This document shows, one piece after another, positions 13,740 through 25,100 of a stretch of DNA of 64,000 bases (within the stretch, counting starts at the first letter, position 1; the number at the start of each line of letters is the position of its first letter). The translations under genes and the position numbers were made by a program. Below the pieces are notes generated by a model, which was given only the letters and a program-made list of their open reading frames with translations, ran no database searches and was not told the DNA's origin. The stretch comes from Aphis gossypii (lineage: Eukaryota; Arthropoda; Insecta; Hemiptera; Aphididae): positions 20,065,260 to 20,129,259 of the forward strand of contig NC_065530.1 in NCBI RefSeq assembly GCF_020184175.1, in the 5' to 3' direction.

Positions 13740-14230
13740 TGCGTAATGATACGGAGTTCGCAAACACACGGACGGCTATTACACGGGTTCGTAATCGCTC
13801 GTGCATCTGCCGGAGTTATATGTCTCTTCGTCGTAAGCGCCTGCATCATCACCGGGGCCATGAGCGGATTATTGTCCTGGAAAACGGTATGGAGTGTACA
13901 TATACTCCCGTCGCCCACACAGCAGGACGCACCGCCTGCGAAATTAGATAATGTCATTTTCAGGAGAAGCCGAAGAGAAAACGTAACAATATCGAAAGAC
14001 GTTAGCGTCAGAATATTAAATTACGCTTTCCGTTCTACCACTCACTCTCTTTCTCCTTGTCGCTTTCTTTCTCGATCTTGTTCTTTCCCTCTTTCTGCCT
14101 CTCTCCTTTTTTCCCTGTTCCTATATGCATCTATCTCATTCCTTTACCATCTTAAGCCGTCTACAAGACGATGTTTTCTAATGAAAAGAATATCGTCTTA
14201 ACGCTGTGGAAACAAACGAGACGAGATAGA
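13740..14230 (+). other. GC-rich island with a doubtful membrane-type ORF
   Basis: A local GC-rich block inside AT-rich DNA. The frame from 13746 stays open for 151 codons. Its first part contains a hydrophobic run (AGVICLFVVSACIITGAMSG) and codons often ending in C or G, which is unlike the surroundings. The later part runs into a CT-rich low-complexity tract (14040-14110) and is not convincing. A possible splice donor (ACG/GTATGG) sits at about 13889. No family is recognised. It may be a nested exon, or chance openness of a GC-rich island. Confidence 0.2.
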
Positions 14231-15360
14231 TGAAAGCACATGGAAAAAAATCCACTAAAACAAATTTATGCCATGCGCCGACCGATGTGAAAAACTGATG
14301 AAAAACTCTTTTATAGCTCAATACATGTTCTACTGTTCGTGGCTCATTTCACTTTACGCGAATCCGTACACACAATAAAATATAAAAATATTACTTTTAC
14401 GTGATACGATAACAATATACTAGTAATATAAAACTGAATTGAGATAACTTCGTATCAATAGTCCAATAGTTGTATGCCATTTTTGATTTATTAAAATTAG
14501 TTCAAATACAATATTGCCCTGACTAACAAAATATAAGTGTTAATACGATAGTTGATAAAATTATAAAATGTATAATATGTGATTTCTAAAAAAAAATTGA
14601 TACCTACCTACTTAAAATATTTGTTTCTTATATAGTTGTAGCATGAACACAATAATACATAATACATAGGAAATAGGGAAATACATAGGAACATAATATA
14701 TTACAGCCCACAGGTATATTAATCAGTTGTATGTACACTTGTACATGTACATGTATCATAATTGTAAGTTCTGATAATGAACAAAAATTGTAATATATAA
14801 AAATATTAATAGGTATATTATTTGTTTGACAACGCCTTCATTTAAGTATAAACCATAATGCACGAATATACAAAATTTAAATCTCACCCCATGTACTTAG
14901 AACGTATATTATAAATCAGAAAACGTTTTATATAAATGAGACAAATATTTTTAAACAAAATAGTTACATTTATTAAGGACAAAAAAGTAGTACATTGCTT
15001 AAAAAAGCTAATTCATCTAGGTATAAAAAAAGTGAACATAATATACACATAAATTAAGCTAAAATAATGCTTACATAATCCAAAGATTCATACTATAATA
15101 AACGACATTTGATATGTATTAATTTACTTTCATAGTCCATTATTTAATGACCGATAAAATAAGTATAGATTTAAACAAATATAAATTTACTTTTATTCAA
15201 ACCAAAGTTTCCTGACTTTTTGAATATTAATTATTCCAGCGTTAAAATATGTGTACCTATGTTCTTTTCATAGCTATAAAATGAAACTAAATTAAAAAGT
15301 AAACGTGATTTTTTTTTTCTTTAACTTATACGAGAATTTCAAACGTTTATACGTTGAACG
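14230..15360. other. AT-rich non-coding stretch
   Basis: Nothing recognisable except a small TGTACATG-type palindrome near 14740. Confidence 0.45.
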
Positions 15361-15399
15361 TGGAAGGATAAAAACGTATAGCAATTAAACGTTCGCTCG

Positions 15400-16100
15400 T
15401 AGACCTGACATATGGGTACATAATATATAGTCAATCGTATACGCTTACGGATCGCCGATAGGTTAATATCCATCGTGCGTGTATTTATACAATGGTATAT
15501 ATATTTGCCCCGGCGCGCAGTATCAAGTTTTCTTGCGATTTATATCTAAAAGTTCATTCTACCATTCCTCGTGGGAACAAGGGTTGTGTGCGACGGGGGG
15601 GGGTGCGCGCGAGAGAAGACCACGACTGCGTGCGGCACGGGTCTCGTCGTCGTCGTCATCGTCGTCGTCGTCGTCGTTGTCGTCGTCCCCATCTCTCTAC
15701 GTCCCGTCATCCGGCTCACAGACAATGGAGAAATAACGTGGCGTTTGGAGGTAATAAGTTCAAATTACTTCCGAGCCGAGTGTCACGAAATGAAACCGAA
15801 GTTCGACGTCGCGGCGGTCCCGCTGCAGCCTCTCACCCCTCACGCACACTCTCGCGCTGCCGACCCGCTCGCTCTCTCGCTCTCGCGCGGCCGCACGCCC
15901 GGTTGCGTTTTGTCATTCGATCTCGGTCAAACGACGACTTTTCGAGACTCTCGACTCGGAGGAAACCCGTGTCTGGGCGGGTCGGTCGGTTAGGGATTTT
16001 GAAGTACGTGCGCCAAGTCAAGCGCCACATGACTGTACACACTTGTAAGCCAAAAGATGAGTACCGCACATATTATATTATATATATATACTGATATTAT
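15400..16100 (+). promoter_or_regulatory. GC-rich, CpG-dense promoter-like island
   Basis: The most GC-rich block of the left half. It holds a GTC trinucleotide run (about 15644-15688), a G run near 15593-15602, and a CGCT/CTCTCG-rich stretch (about 15840-15900). A possible donor, ACTT/GTAAGC, lies at 16044/16045, about 1 kb before the exon-like block at 17081. This fits a promoter with a non-coding first exon. However, the 17081 block would then lack a good in-frame start before its internal Met at 17162. The long ORFs here (Arg-, Val- or Ser-run proteins) are translations of the GTC repeat. Confidence 0.35.
15644..15688. repeat. GTC trinucleotide microsatellite
   Basis: Imperfect GTC array in a GC-rich island. 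It gives runs of Val, Arg or Ser in the three forward frames, which explains the spurious ORFs. Confidence 0.85.
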
Positions 16101-16817
16101 GTATATACGCGCCGTTAAGGGGAAATACGACGCTATATATAACTACACGCACACGCACACACATATGCGTGTGTTAGTTATATTCATGTATAATGTATAT
16201 GCAACAGTGCAATACAACTTATTTTCAAAAGTAAAAAATTTCTGTTCAGTTTTTAAGTAGGTATGTAGCGTTCGGTCGGAGTTGTCGACTGTATATAATA
16301 TATATACAGATACAACAATAGTAATATAGGTACCATATAATATTATTATTATTATTACCTATATGGATAGTGATGTTCGTGAATTTCCCTCGAGTTGAAA
16401 ATTATTCATGGTGTACACACACACGTCATGGTTTATAAAACAAATTATTATGATAAGCACTTAACGCGAAAGATATAATATTATACTTTGTTATAAATTC
16501 TTTAATCGTCGTAATACTCGTATACAACGACTCTCGTATATTTTAATACGACTTTCGGTAATGTAAGGTAAAATACAACGGTTATTATTATTTTTAATAA
16601 AATATTGTAAGTAGGAGTATTTATTAGAAATTATCAACGTTAACTATAAATAAATATAACGTTAAAGAATAATGATTTGCTTTTCGTTTAACAAGATTGT
16701 AATATTATTGAAAAAAACTACAGACGAATTAATATGTTTTATTCAAATTAGATAATTTTTTAAAATATTAATACTTATTGACTTATGATAAAAATAATAA
16801 AATATATTTATGTATAA

Positions 16818-16855
16818 AAATACGCATATATATATGTACATATATGTGCGTATTT
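16818..16855. repeat. 38-bp imperfect palindrome
   Basis: AAATACGCATATATATATG and its near-perfect inverted partner ending GTGCGTATTT, centred on GTAC. It could form a hairpin. TA-rich, so possibly only simple-repeat symmetry. Confidence 0.45.
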
Positions 16856-17080
16856 CAAATACAATATAACTAAAACCAATAAACTACTATTGTTAGTTTA
16901 CGATGAACACACAATATGTTATTCCAGTATACCAACATTGTATATACGACGAGAAAATTACATTGTAAGCTTATTTACTGTTTATCTAAATAAAAATCTA
17001 CCCCAGCTTTTATGCAATTGATTGCTTTAAAAATAATAATAAATAAATTGAGCATATTTGTTTCTTATTTTTTTCGACAG

Positions 17081-17257
17081 AATGGCCAACCGGAAACGAG
17101 AAATGCGGCAGACAACGAAGACAGTTTTACAAAACAGCAATTTGATATTATTCAACAGATTATGCATCACACCCAACAACAAATAGCAACATCAACTGTC
17201 TCAAAAAATTCGAACATGAAGAATTCGTCCAACTCAAAAAACTGGAACAGTCAACAG
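17081..17257 (+). CDS. Trerf1-like: Candidate Gln/Asn-rich exon of a long isoform of the ELM2-SANT gene
   Basis: A polypyrimidine tract with TTTTCGACAG precedes 17081, and CAACAG/GTAAAA ends the block at 17257. It has 59 codons, phase 0 at both ends, reading NGQPETRNAADNEDSFTKQQ and then QIMHHTQQQ and an Asn/Ser-rich tail. The exit phase matches the zinc-finger exon at 46960, giving a NSQQ/TSNG junction. Composition resembles the Gln-rich N-terminal half of vertebrate TRERF1. There is no start codon at the exon start, so the true start must lie upstream, perhaps left of the window. The link to the downstream gene across about 29.7 kb is inferred from phase, strand and composition. Confidence 0.6.
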
Positions 17258-20200
17258 GTAAAAATAAAATTCTCTATATTATTAAACATAAAAAATATCA
17301 TAAAAGTAGTGGAAATCAATCATTTTATCTTTATGTGTGTTGTGTGTAGTAATAAGTACCTAAGTATATTTGTAAATATTAATTTAATTTATTTTCGGGT
17401 TATGGTGCATTTTTAAATGTAACCATTACACTAATGAAATACATGTATGCAAACGCAATACGCGCATTATTAATGAAAATATCGATTTTTCTTAAAATAT
17501 TCTAGTCGTAACTCGAAAGGTCTCTATTATACTTTGAATATAACATGACATCTACATCTTTGTTTGATTTTTCATACCTTTTTCACCCCCGTTTACACGT
17601 CAGTGGTAAGAAAAAAAATTGTTCTACCCTTGTATAACCTTATTTTCGTCGGCAAAAGCGTTCTAACTCCATTTCGAATTTTTGCGCTTTTTAAAAAGTA
17701 CGCATGCACGTTGTACGGAAGATGAGAAGAAAATGGGGTAATTTCAGTTTTGCTTTATTTCGTCACGCGGAAAATAACATAAAATCGGAAATAGTAGTCA
17801 TATGCATATACATATCATTATATACAACACACGTGTAGACTCTAGGTATGGTCGTATGTACTATGCGAAAAAGTGTACGATCGTCTTGAAAGAAAACAAT
17901 TTTACCGATCTCATGGTGACAAACACATAAGGACTGAATTTACATAACAATTGCCCTTTTTTATTATTATTATTTTTTTTTACGGTTTCGATATACAGCG
18001 TTCTTGGCGATCTCCCTTCACTATACCACCACCGCCAACGCCATGACAATATTGTAAACGAAGTATATATGATATGAGGGATGGCGTGACGAGAACAAAC
18101 TTTATTTGTTTCGATTACCCACAAAAATATAAAATTCTGTGTCACGAAAAATTATGATTTTGTGAGGTACAAATGTATGGATAATATGATATAATACGAG
18201 TATATTGTGTATGCTACATGGGTTTTTCGTAATTGCAGAAATCTATAATTATTGAGTAGTATGAAAATACTAATACGCGTTAAATTTCTCTGAAATACTT
18301 CTATGTGTCTAAAACCATGGTAAAAGGTGTAAGACATTTCAACAGGATTAAGCGGTGTGTCAAGTTTGAAACTAACTACCCTTATAATTCAGTATGTAAA
18401 CAATTTTAAAAATACAATTATAAAGCGAATATAAATAACGCGTTTATAATTTTATATTATTATCATGTACTGTATCTATCTATACTTGAAATACGTTTTA
18501 ATTATTATCACATCCATTAATATTGATCCATTCATATAGTATATAGTCAGCACTCACCGTGTCTCGAAAGTGCTGTGCAGTTCATATCCCGCGCTTACGA
18601 GATAATTACGGTTAATGTACAATAGGTCCAACAGGAATTGTTACTGCGTTTTCAATAGATCGTTTTTGTTCGTTCCCGAGATTAATATATAGATACAATT
18701 CGAAATAATAGTTTTTGTTTTCATCCCCATTGTTTCGGTGCGGTGTTTTTGAAAACAGCGAGCGCCGCATATATTATATAGTTATATGGCACACAATAAA
18801 ATATAAGTTACGATTCAACTTGGCGTCATAAATTTGCCAAAACTTACTTTTGGTACCTCGAAATCGGGATCCTCGAATTAATGTTATATGATTATCTGAA
18901 GTCTGGGTGAACGAAGTGTAGTGCGTATAGTTTATATTTTATTTCCGAACACGCCAAAAGACGTTTTCTTCCAATTAACGTCGCGGCTACGGGATGAGAT
19001 AAACCTCATCGTTATTCACCTTTTGGATTTTAACCACCGGCGACGATATATTTATAAATAATATAACAGCAAATGCAATATTCCACTAAAACGTATTTCG
19101 TTTTTATATTTTCCGTTTTTCTTTCCCACCGCACACGCTTAGTTCGAAGTTTTGCGCCGAAACGGCGACATACTATCACCCAATGTGGCGTATGCAGCGA
19201 TTTCGCTTAAAGAAGTAAATGGACTTTTGCGACTGCATTGGGTTGGAAACCCCAAAAAGCCCACGTCATCGTTTGCGAATTATATTTATGCGTTATTTTA
19301 TTTTATTTTTTTCTTGCTCTACTTCTTTTGAGGGGAGGTGTTTTTTCTATTTTTTTTCCTCCCGTTGGTCGTTGTTAAGAGGGAAACAAAATTTATGTGC
19401 GACCCTACTCGAGCTTTTCCACGTGCTAATGTCCTACGGCGCGCGCCGCGACGTACGCTCCTCAAAACGATACCTGAACATGAGACGCGACCATTTCCCG
19501 TGCAACGTATAATTTATCATCCGGCCGACGACGTGAAATTGCAGAAAAAGTGTTTTACCTTTTTTTTTCCTTCTCCATCCCATTATTCCGGTGCAACGGC
19601 TCTTTTGCCGTACCCATTAAACAAAATAAATTCGCCACATGTGCCTATATACGACTAAGCTACATTTTATTATGAGTATTTAAGCGACAACCACGCATAC
19701 GTAATAATATTAAGCACAAAATCATGCACCGTTGATTAAATGACAATACATCAGCCTCCGGTGGTGGTTATAGTACGACTGACCGTTTACAATAAAAACG
19801 ATGTGTTAGTTTAAGTAAGAGAACATAGTATGAGTGCCCGAATAGTACAGTTGAAGAATATAATAAAGCTACACTTGAAACCCTAGAATTTTTATATTTA
19901 AAAAAAAAATCAATTTTATATGTTTTAATTCATTAATTTTTTTTACACTACTAACCACTTGGACTTTAAATTAATTAAAATAATTTGCAAAATATTTATT
20001 GTTAATAATAATTATATTATATTTTACTATATTATTATTAATTAATGCATGTTGCGTTGTATAAATTATAATATACTATTGTACTTTATATTTTGCCTGT
20101 AGGCTGTAAGTCGTGTAACATTCGAATAATCATTTTGTGTAATGCGTAGAATTTAAACTTGAGATTAAACCTATTTCAACAAATCACAATCTCAAATTTA

Positions 20201-22066
20201 AGTGTTTTATAGGTAGAAAAAAATATTACAAATAATATTAATCATAAAGGAATGATTGACAAATTTGAAAATATTGAAAAAATAGCTTTAAAATTAAAAC
20301 TATAAAATTATAAATTTTATATTGTTTAATTAATAATCTAATTTATATTAAAGTTATGTATGAAACATATAACTATTGATTTATAGTTCAATGAATATTG
20401 TGACCTTTAAGAACAACAAATTTATTAACTTAGTAACTACAAACATAAAACTATATTAGGCAGTTCTAAATAATCCTTAGGTGAGTTTAAAGTTTTTAGC
20501 CTTCTCCTAAAGATTTTATAATTATATTATGCCAAAACTATAATTATAAATAATATATTTAAATAATGTTTATTGACGTTTGTAAAAATTTTACTCATAT
20601 ACAACCGAAATTCACAGCATACATACGATAAACCAGAAGCACAGTGCCAAATTCGTTTTTTCTGTAATCGATAACACTGATAATTTCTTTTTTTATACTT
20701 TTCCAAACTAAAACTGATTTTAATCAAAAAACGGAAATACTAGTAAGTCTGCAGAGTTTAAAAAATGTTGTATCCATTGGGAATAAACAAACGTAATATA
20801 GTCTGTAGCTGTCGACAACGCAGGGGTCACGATTTATAAATATATAGTCAAAGGCCCGTTGGTATAAAATCTCGATTTTCTGGTGGTCCTGCGGAGTACA
20901 GCCGTTCGAGAGAGGGTACATAATTTTGGACGGCGGCTCCGGTACAGACGTGGATTTCATTTTATTTAGTTTTTATTCCTCTCTCTTCTCCTCTTTCCTA
21001 CTCAATCACTCTCTCTCTTTTCGGGAAACCAAAATGCCGTCCAGCTGATAGAACCCGCACTAATGTCCGCACAACGCCTATACTATTATAATAATATGTG
21101 CGTAGTGCGACGTATTCGGGTCACGTATGGCTTAGAAAACGTACCGGAGATTTTAAACCAACATCGAGGACCGTTTATGTGCCCTGGAAACCAAAACGTA
21201 CATATACATACAACCGTAACGTGTCCGCAAAATACGAATTTTCCGAATAAAATTACACGCGGTTCGCTTAAAAATAGCGCACGTACTTATTACTATTGTT
21301 GTTGTATTATTATGTACGCCCGCTTTGTAGTTGTACGTCCTTTACCAAGGTATAATACCTCTTCCCTGTGACGACTATCGCCACAGCTACAGTTCCCGGG
21401 AAAATTATTATTACGTAGGTCTCCGAGTCTATGCCCGGCAGTCATGTCGTCGACAAAAGGTTCTCCACTCAAAGGTAGGTAATTTATTATGTGAAAAAAA
21501 AATTAATAAATAAAGTCCACTGAATTGTTGAACGCGGGAGAGGGCGAACATAAGTAGATATACGTATTTCGAAAAATAAACGTAGCCATTGAAAGACGAT
21601 GGGGTACATACATATACTGCTTTTTTGTTCAAACATTATATTCGCCCGGAACAAATAATATAGTTGCGACGGTAGCAGTGAGTATAATAATTTCAAAAAA
21701 ATTTCCATTCCTCTCTCGCTCTCTATCTTTCTCTGTCTATATTTCACTCGCTCTCACCTCGAGCGCGAACGCGTGCACTCGTTCTAGCCAATCGGAAGTT
21801 ATCCCTTTATTTGACGTACAGTAAACTTCCGGTGTACTGGTTTCGATTCTATATTATTTCAGCAACGGAAGCAACTTTTGTGCATATACATAAAATTAAA
21901 TATACATTATACACATTAAATTATACGTTATTATTACCGTCGTTTTTCGTTGAACGCGCATATTATTCAATGTTTGTCAGTCGTCCCAAAACCTTTACAT
22001 CGTGTTAAGATAATTATCATAACTGCTCTATGTACTCAGTTTCTATTATTTCAACATTTAAATAAA
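17258..22066. other. Putative long intron, left part
   Basis: AT-rich sequence with GC-richer islands at about 17.5-18.1, 18.5-19.7 and 20.8-21.8 kb; 19.8-20.7 kb is very AT-rich. I see no convincing coding exon. The CCAAT/ETS/CRE-like cluster at 21788-21832 and the mini-exon-like ATG at 21444 are listed separately. Confidence 0.45.
21788..21832. promoter_or_regulatory. Cluster of CCAAT, ETS-like and CRE-like motifs
   Basis: CCAAT at 21788-21792, CGGAAGT at 21793-21799, TGACGTAC at 21812-21819 and ACTTCCGG at 21825-21832. Four classic core-promoter motifs lie within 45 bp, next to a CT-rich, CpG-containing tract (21707-21780). The ETS-like sites are inverted relative to each other. It could be a promoter or enhancer on either strand. 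Motif matches alone are weak evidence. Confidence 0.35.
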
Positions 22067-22168
22067 CAGCGAAACCTCTATATAGTGGGCAGTCGCGGAA
22101 AATTTAAAAGTATCCACTATCGAGAAGTATTCACTATTAAGAGGGGTCCATTAATAGAGGTTTCACTG
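22067..22168. mobile_element. Pogo/Tigger-like MITE, 102 bp
   Basis: Starts CAGCGAAACCTCTATATAGTGG and ends AATAGAGGTTTCACTG followed by TA. The left flank is AA (mutated TA). Reverse-complementing the right end gives CAGTGAAACCTCTATTAATGG, matching the left end. Internal ACTAT motifs repeat in inverted order, so the element could fold on itself. Same superfamily signature as the element at 306-371 but a different family. Confidence 0.7.
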
Positions 22169-25100
22169 TACCTAATATACATCTATGTATTCCATCAGTT
22201 GTTTGATGCATCCCTATTCGTTTTTAACAAATGCATGGGCATGTATCAAATTAAATTATTATCAACAACACATTCAATAACATTTATATAATTTTCTTAA
22301 AATATTTATCCAATAGTATATTATAGCTTGTAGTATATTGTATGGTAGTACCTAACTATTTAAGTTTTAAATCATAAAAAATAACGTAATTATGTTTCTT
22401 ATGCCTTATGTACAAATGATAAAATTATACAATATTTGTTTGGAATGTATTTAAAACCCAAAGATACTTTCATTCACAAAGTATCAATATTGTATATTGT
22501 CGATTTGAAGACTATATAAATATTTATTTACTTGATAACATTTTGTTGCTATAAGAACAAAATTGTAATTTTATTTTTCGTTCAAAGAAATCATACGACA
22601 GCCGTTGCTCCATTTTTCTTTTGAACTCAATACCCGCGGGATCCGTTGAGAGTATAATATTTATTTTTATAAGACGGGATTCGTATGAGCTTAAATATAT
22701 ATATATATATATATATAATATTCATACTACTTTACCCTTTTAATATTTTTAACGAATCGTGCGTCGTTTACGTGGAGTTAGGGACTTTTTAAAAATTTAA
22801 GTACGGCGAATTTCTTGTCTGTACACTTAACATTTAGACGTAATATTCTACACGTTCTTGATGTCTTGGCTGGAAAACTGTTTTTGGCATGAACCGCGCG
22901 GACCACAAGACAGTAATGACCTTTTTATGTGTGTATAAAATATAAGTATACATAATATGTGAGAACCAACCGTTAGGAAAGCGACCCTTGTATATTATAA
23001 CAATATTATGTATAATAATACGATATAGTATGGTATCGCACGAGAGAAGTAAATTTACGAACATTAATAACGACAATAATTATCATCAAAATATGCGTGT
23101 CGTCATCCGGTGGAAATAAATTGACACCGAACACTGACGTGTGTCACATTAGACCGAACGGCGCCGCTAAGGGCGAACGGAAAAAGTGTGTGTATGTTGC
23201 CAGGAGAGAGGGTGGGCAAAGTAGAGGGGGACATTATTTCTCAGGTGCGTTTGACGAATATGCATGACAGCGTCATTCTTCAACCGACCCTATAAATGGC
23301 ACTCTTATTGCTGTCTGCAGACGCACGCACAAAGCCTACCCTGCGCGACCCCTCAGGGATACCGAAAAACTACCCTCTTACCGCTGCCACCACCACCACT
23401 GCCACCGTCTGCCATTCTCTTCCCGACGGTTTTCACACTGCACATGCACACACACACACAATAACATATTATACACAGTAAGCGCACACGCACATGTAAT
23501 ATATAAATGTACGAATAACAATAATAATAATAATAATAATAATCATATCTTACGTAAAAAGCTTCGCGCGCCGTCGAGATTTGCTCACTGCAGTGAACCC
23601 TGCTCTACTCCGCCTAACCCTGTCCAGCACTCAAAATTCCTCATCCTTCGGTCCCGATGCTTTTCCACTGTGTATTTAATATTATTAGCGTACGAGGGAC
23701 CGGCTGTGCTATATATATGATATTTGTGTACGACTGACAGGTGGTGTGCGAGCATAATGTCTTATCCGTCTCGACTTTTTATTATTCGCGTTTCCAGCGC
23801 ACACACGCGCGATAACGACATAATTTACACATTTCTGATCGTGAAATCCTTATTATATTGGTTACACTCGTATCATATATTATTCTATTCGGTCAGAATA
23901 AGCCACGGACAAAATACCAACGACGTCGTATATTATATAAATCACTATGTTATAGGCAACTCTTTTATTTTCTCAATGTCAATATAAACCCGAAATTCAT
24001 CAAACGAACCAACTATCGATAAAATTCTACCATTCAACATATTTAATTAAATTATGGTTGAAATAAATATTTTATAGCGCTTAAAACTAAAACGAAAAAG
24101 TAACAATAATATAAAAACACAATATGTGTGTACTATGGTATTATGGGACCGAAATTTGATACCATAATATTTCATGAGTCAGAAATATTATTATTTTATT
24201 TGTTTAATATTTTATTAGACTGAAATAAAGTATACTATTTAAAGGAAATATAGCAATACAATGTAAATAATATTTTATTTTCATATTATATTACGACAAT
24301 GCGACGTCAAATGAAACTTGTCAATAAAATTGACACTAATGTATATTTTGATATTTATTCATTAAGATCAATCTTCTGTTGTAAACACTTTCAATGGACG
24401 TTGAAAAACATTTCAAAATCTACAAATAATAACTAATTAATAAAACCATAATATTTTATTGCTATTTATAGGATAACATTTTAATGTTTTTCAATATACA
24501 ACACAATATTTAGTCGCCGACTAAAAACACGATATTGTTTATTTGAAATTTTAATTTTCTAATAAATAATCTGATGTAAAAATATTACTTACTACTTATT
24601 GTCTTTAATGATTAAAAATTACAGTTAACTTATTTTGAGTTTCAAAACCGTTTATGTACTCGTATTTTAATAAACACAAATTTCAGAACAACTATTACAC
24701 TGGTTGACAAACATTTTCATTGATTTAACTATTTGAATTTTGATTACGCCTCAACTTTGGCCAATTCAATTACTTATTAGATAATTTTGTTGAAGTTAAT
24801 TGTTATTGTTTGTCGATTTAACCACTGTTTTATTCGATTTAGAACTATCATAAATGAGTACTTTAAATTACGGGACTAAAACAATGTTTTATAACTTGTA
24901 AGCTGTATTTTTTTTAATACTTGAAAAATTAAGATTTTGTGAAATTAATCTTACTAGATTGCGAATAAAAACTTACATTGTTTCAAACTTTCAAACTAAA
25001 AAATAAAAAATAAATATTTGTTTAAATTAAAAAAATAAATAACATAAAACATAATTTGTCTTCATAGAAGACAAATTATTAAGGATCGATAATAAAACAT

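Noticed and set aside
13595..13957. 120-codon minus-strand ORF
   Set aside because: It overlaps the plus-strand ORF in the same GC island. Its C-terminal half is AT-coded, with no domain or splice support.
15492..16094. 200-codon ORF with Arg runs, plus overlapping 140-codon Val-run and 85-codon Ser-run ORFs
   Set aside because: All three are translations of the same GTC repeat in a GC-rich island. Low complexity, no domain, and open frames on both strands.
17082..17216. ATG at 17082 (MANRKRE...) as a start codon
   Set aside because: That frame hits a stop inside the exon, whereas the +0 frame stays open and matches the downstream exon phase.
20724..20960. Minus-strand 78-codon ORF
   Set aside because: Looks moderately protein-like but has no recognisable motif, no splice context and no supporting neighbour.
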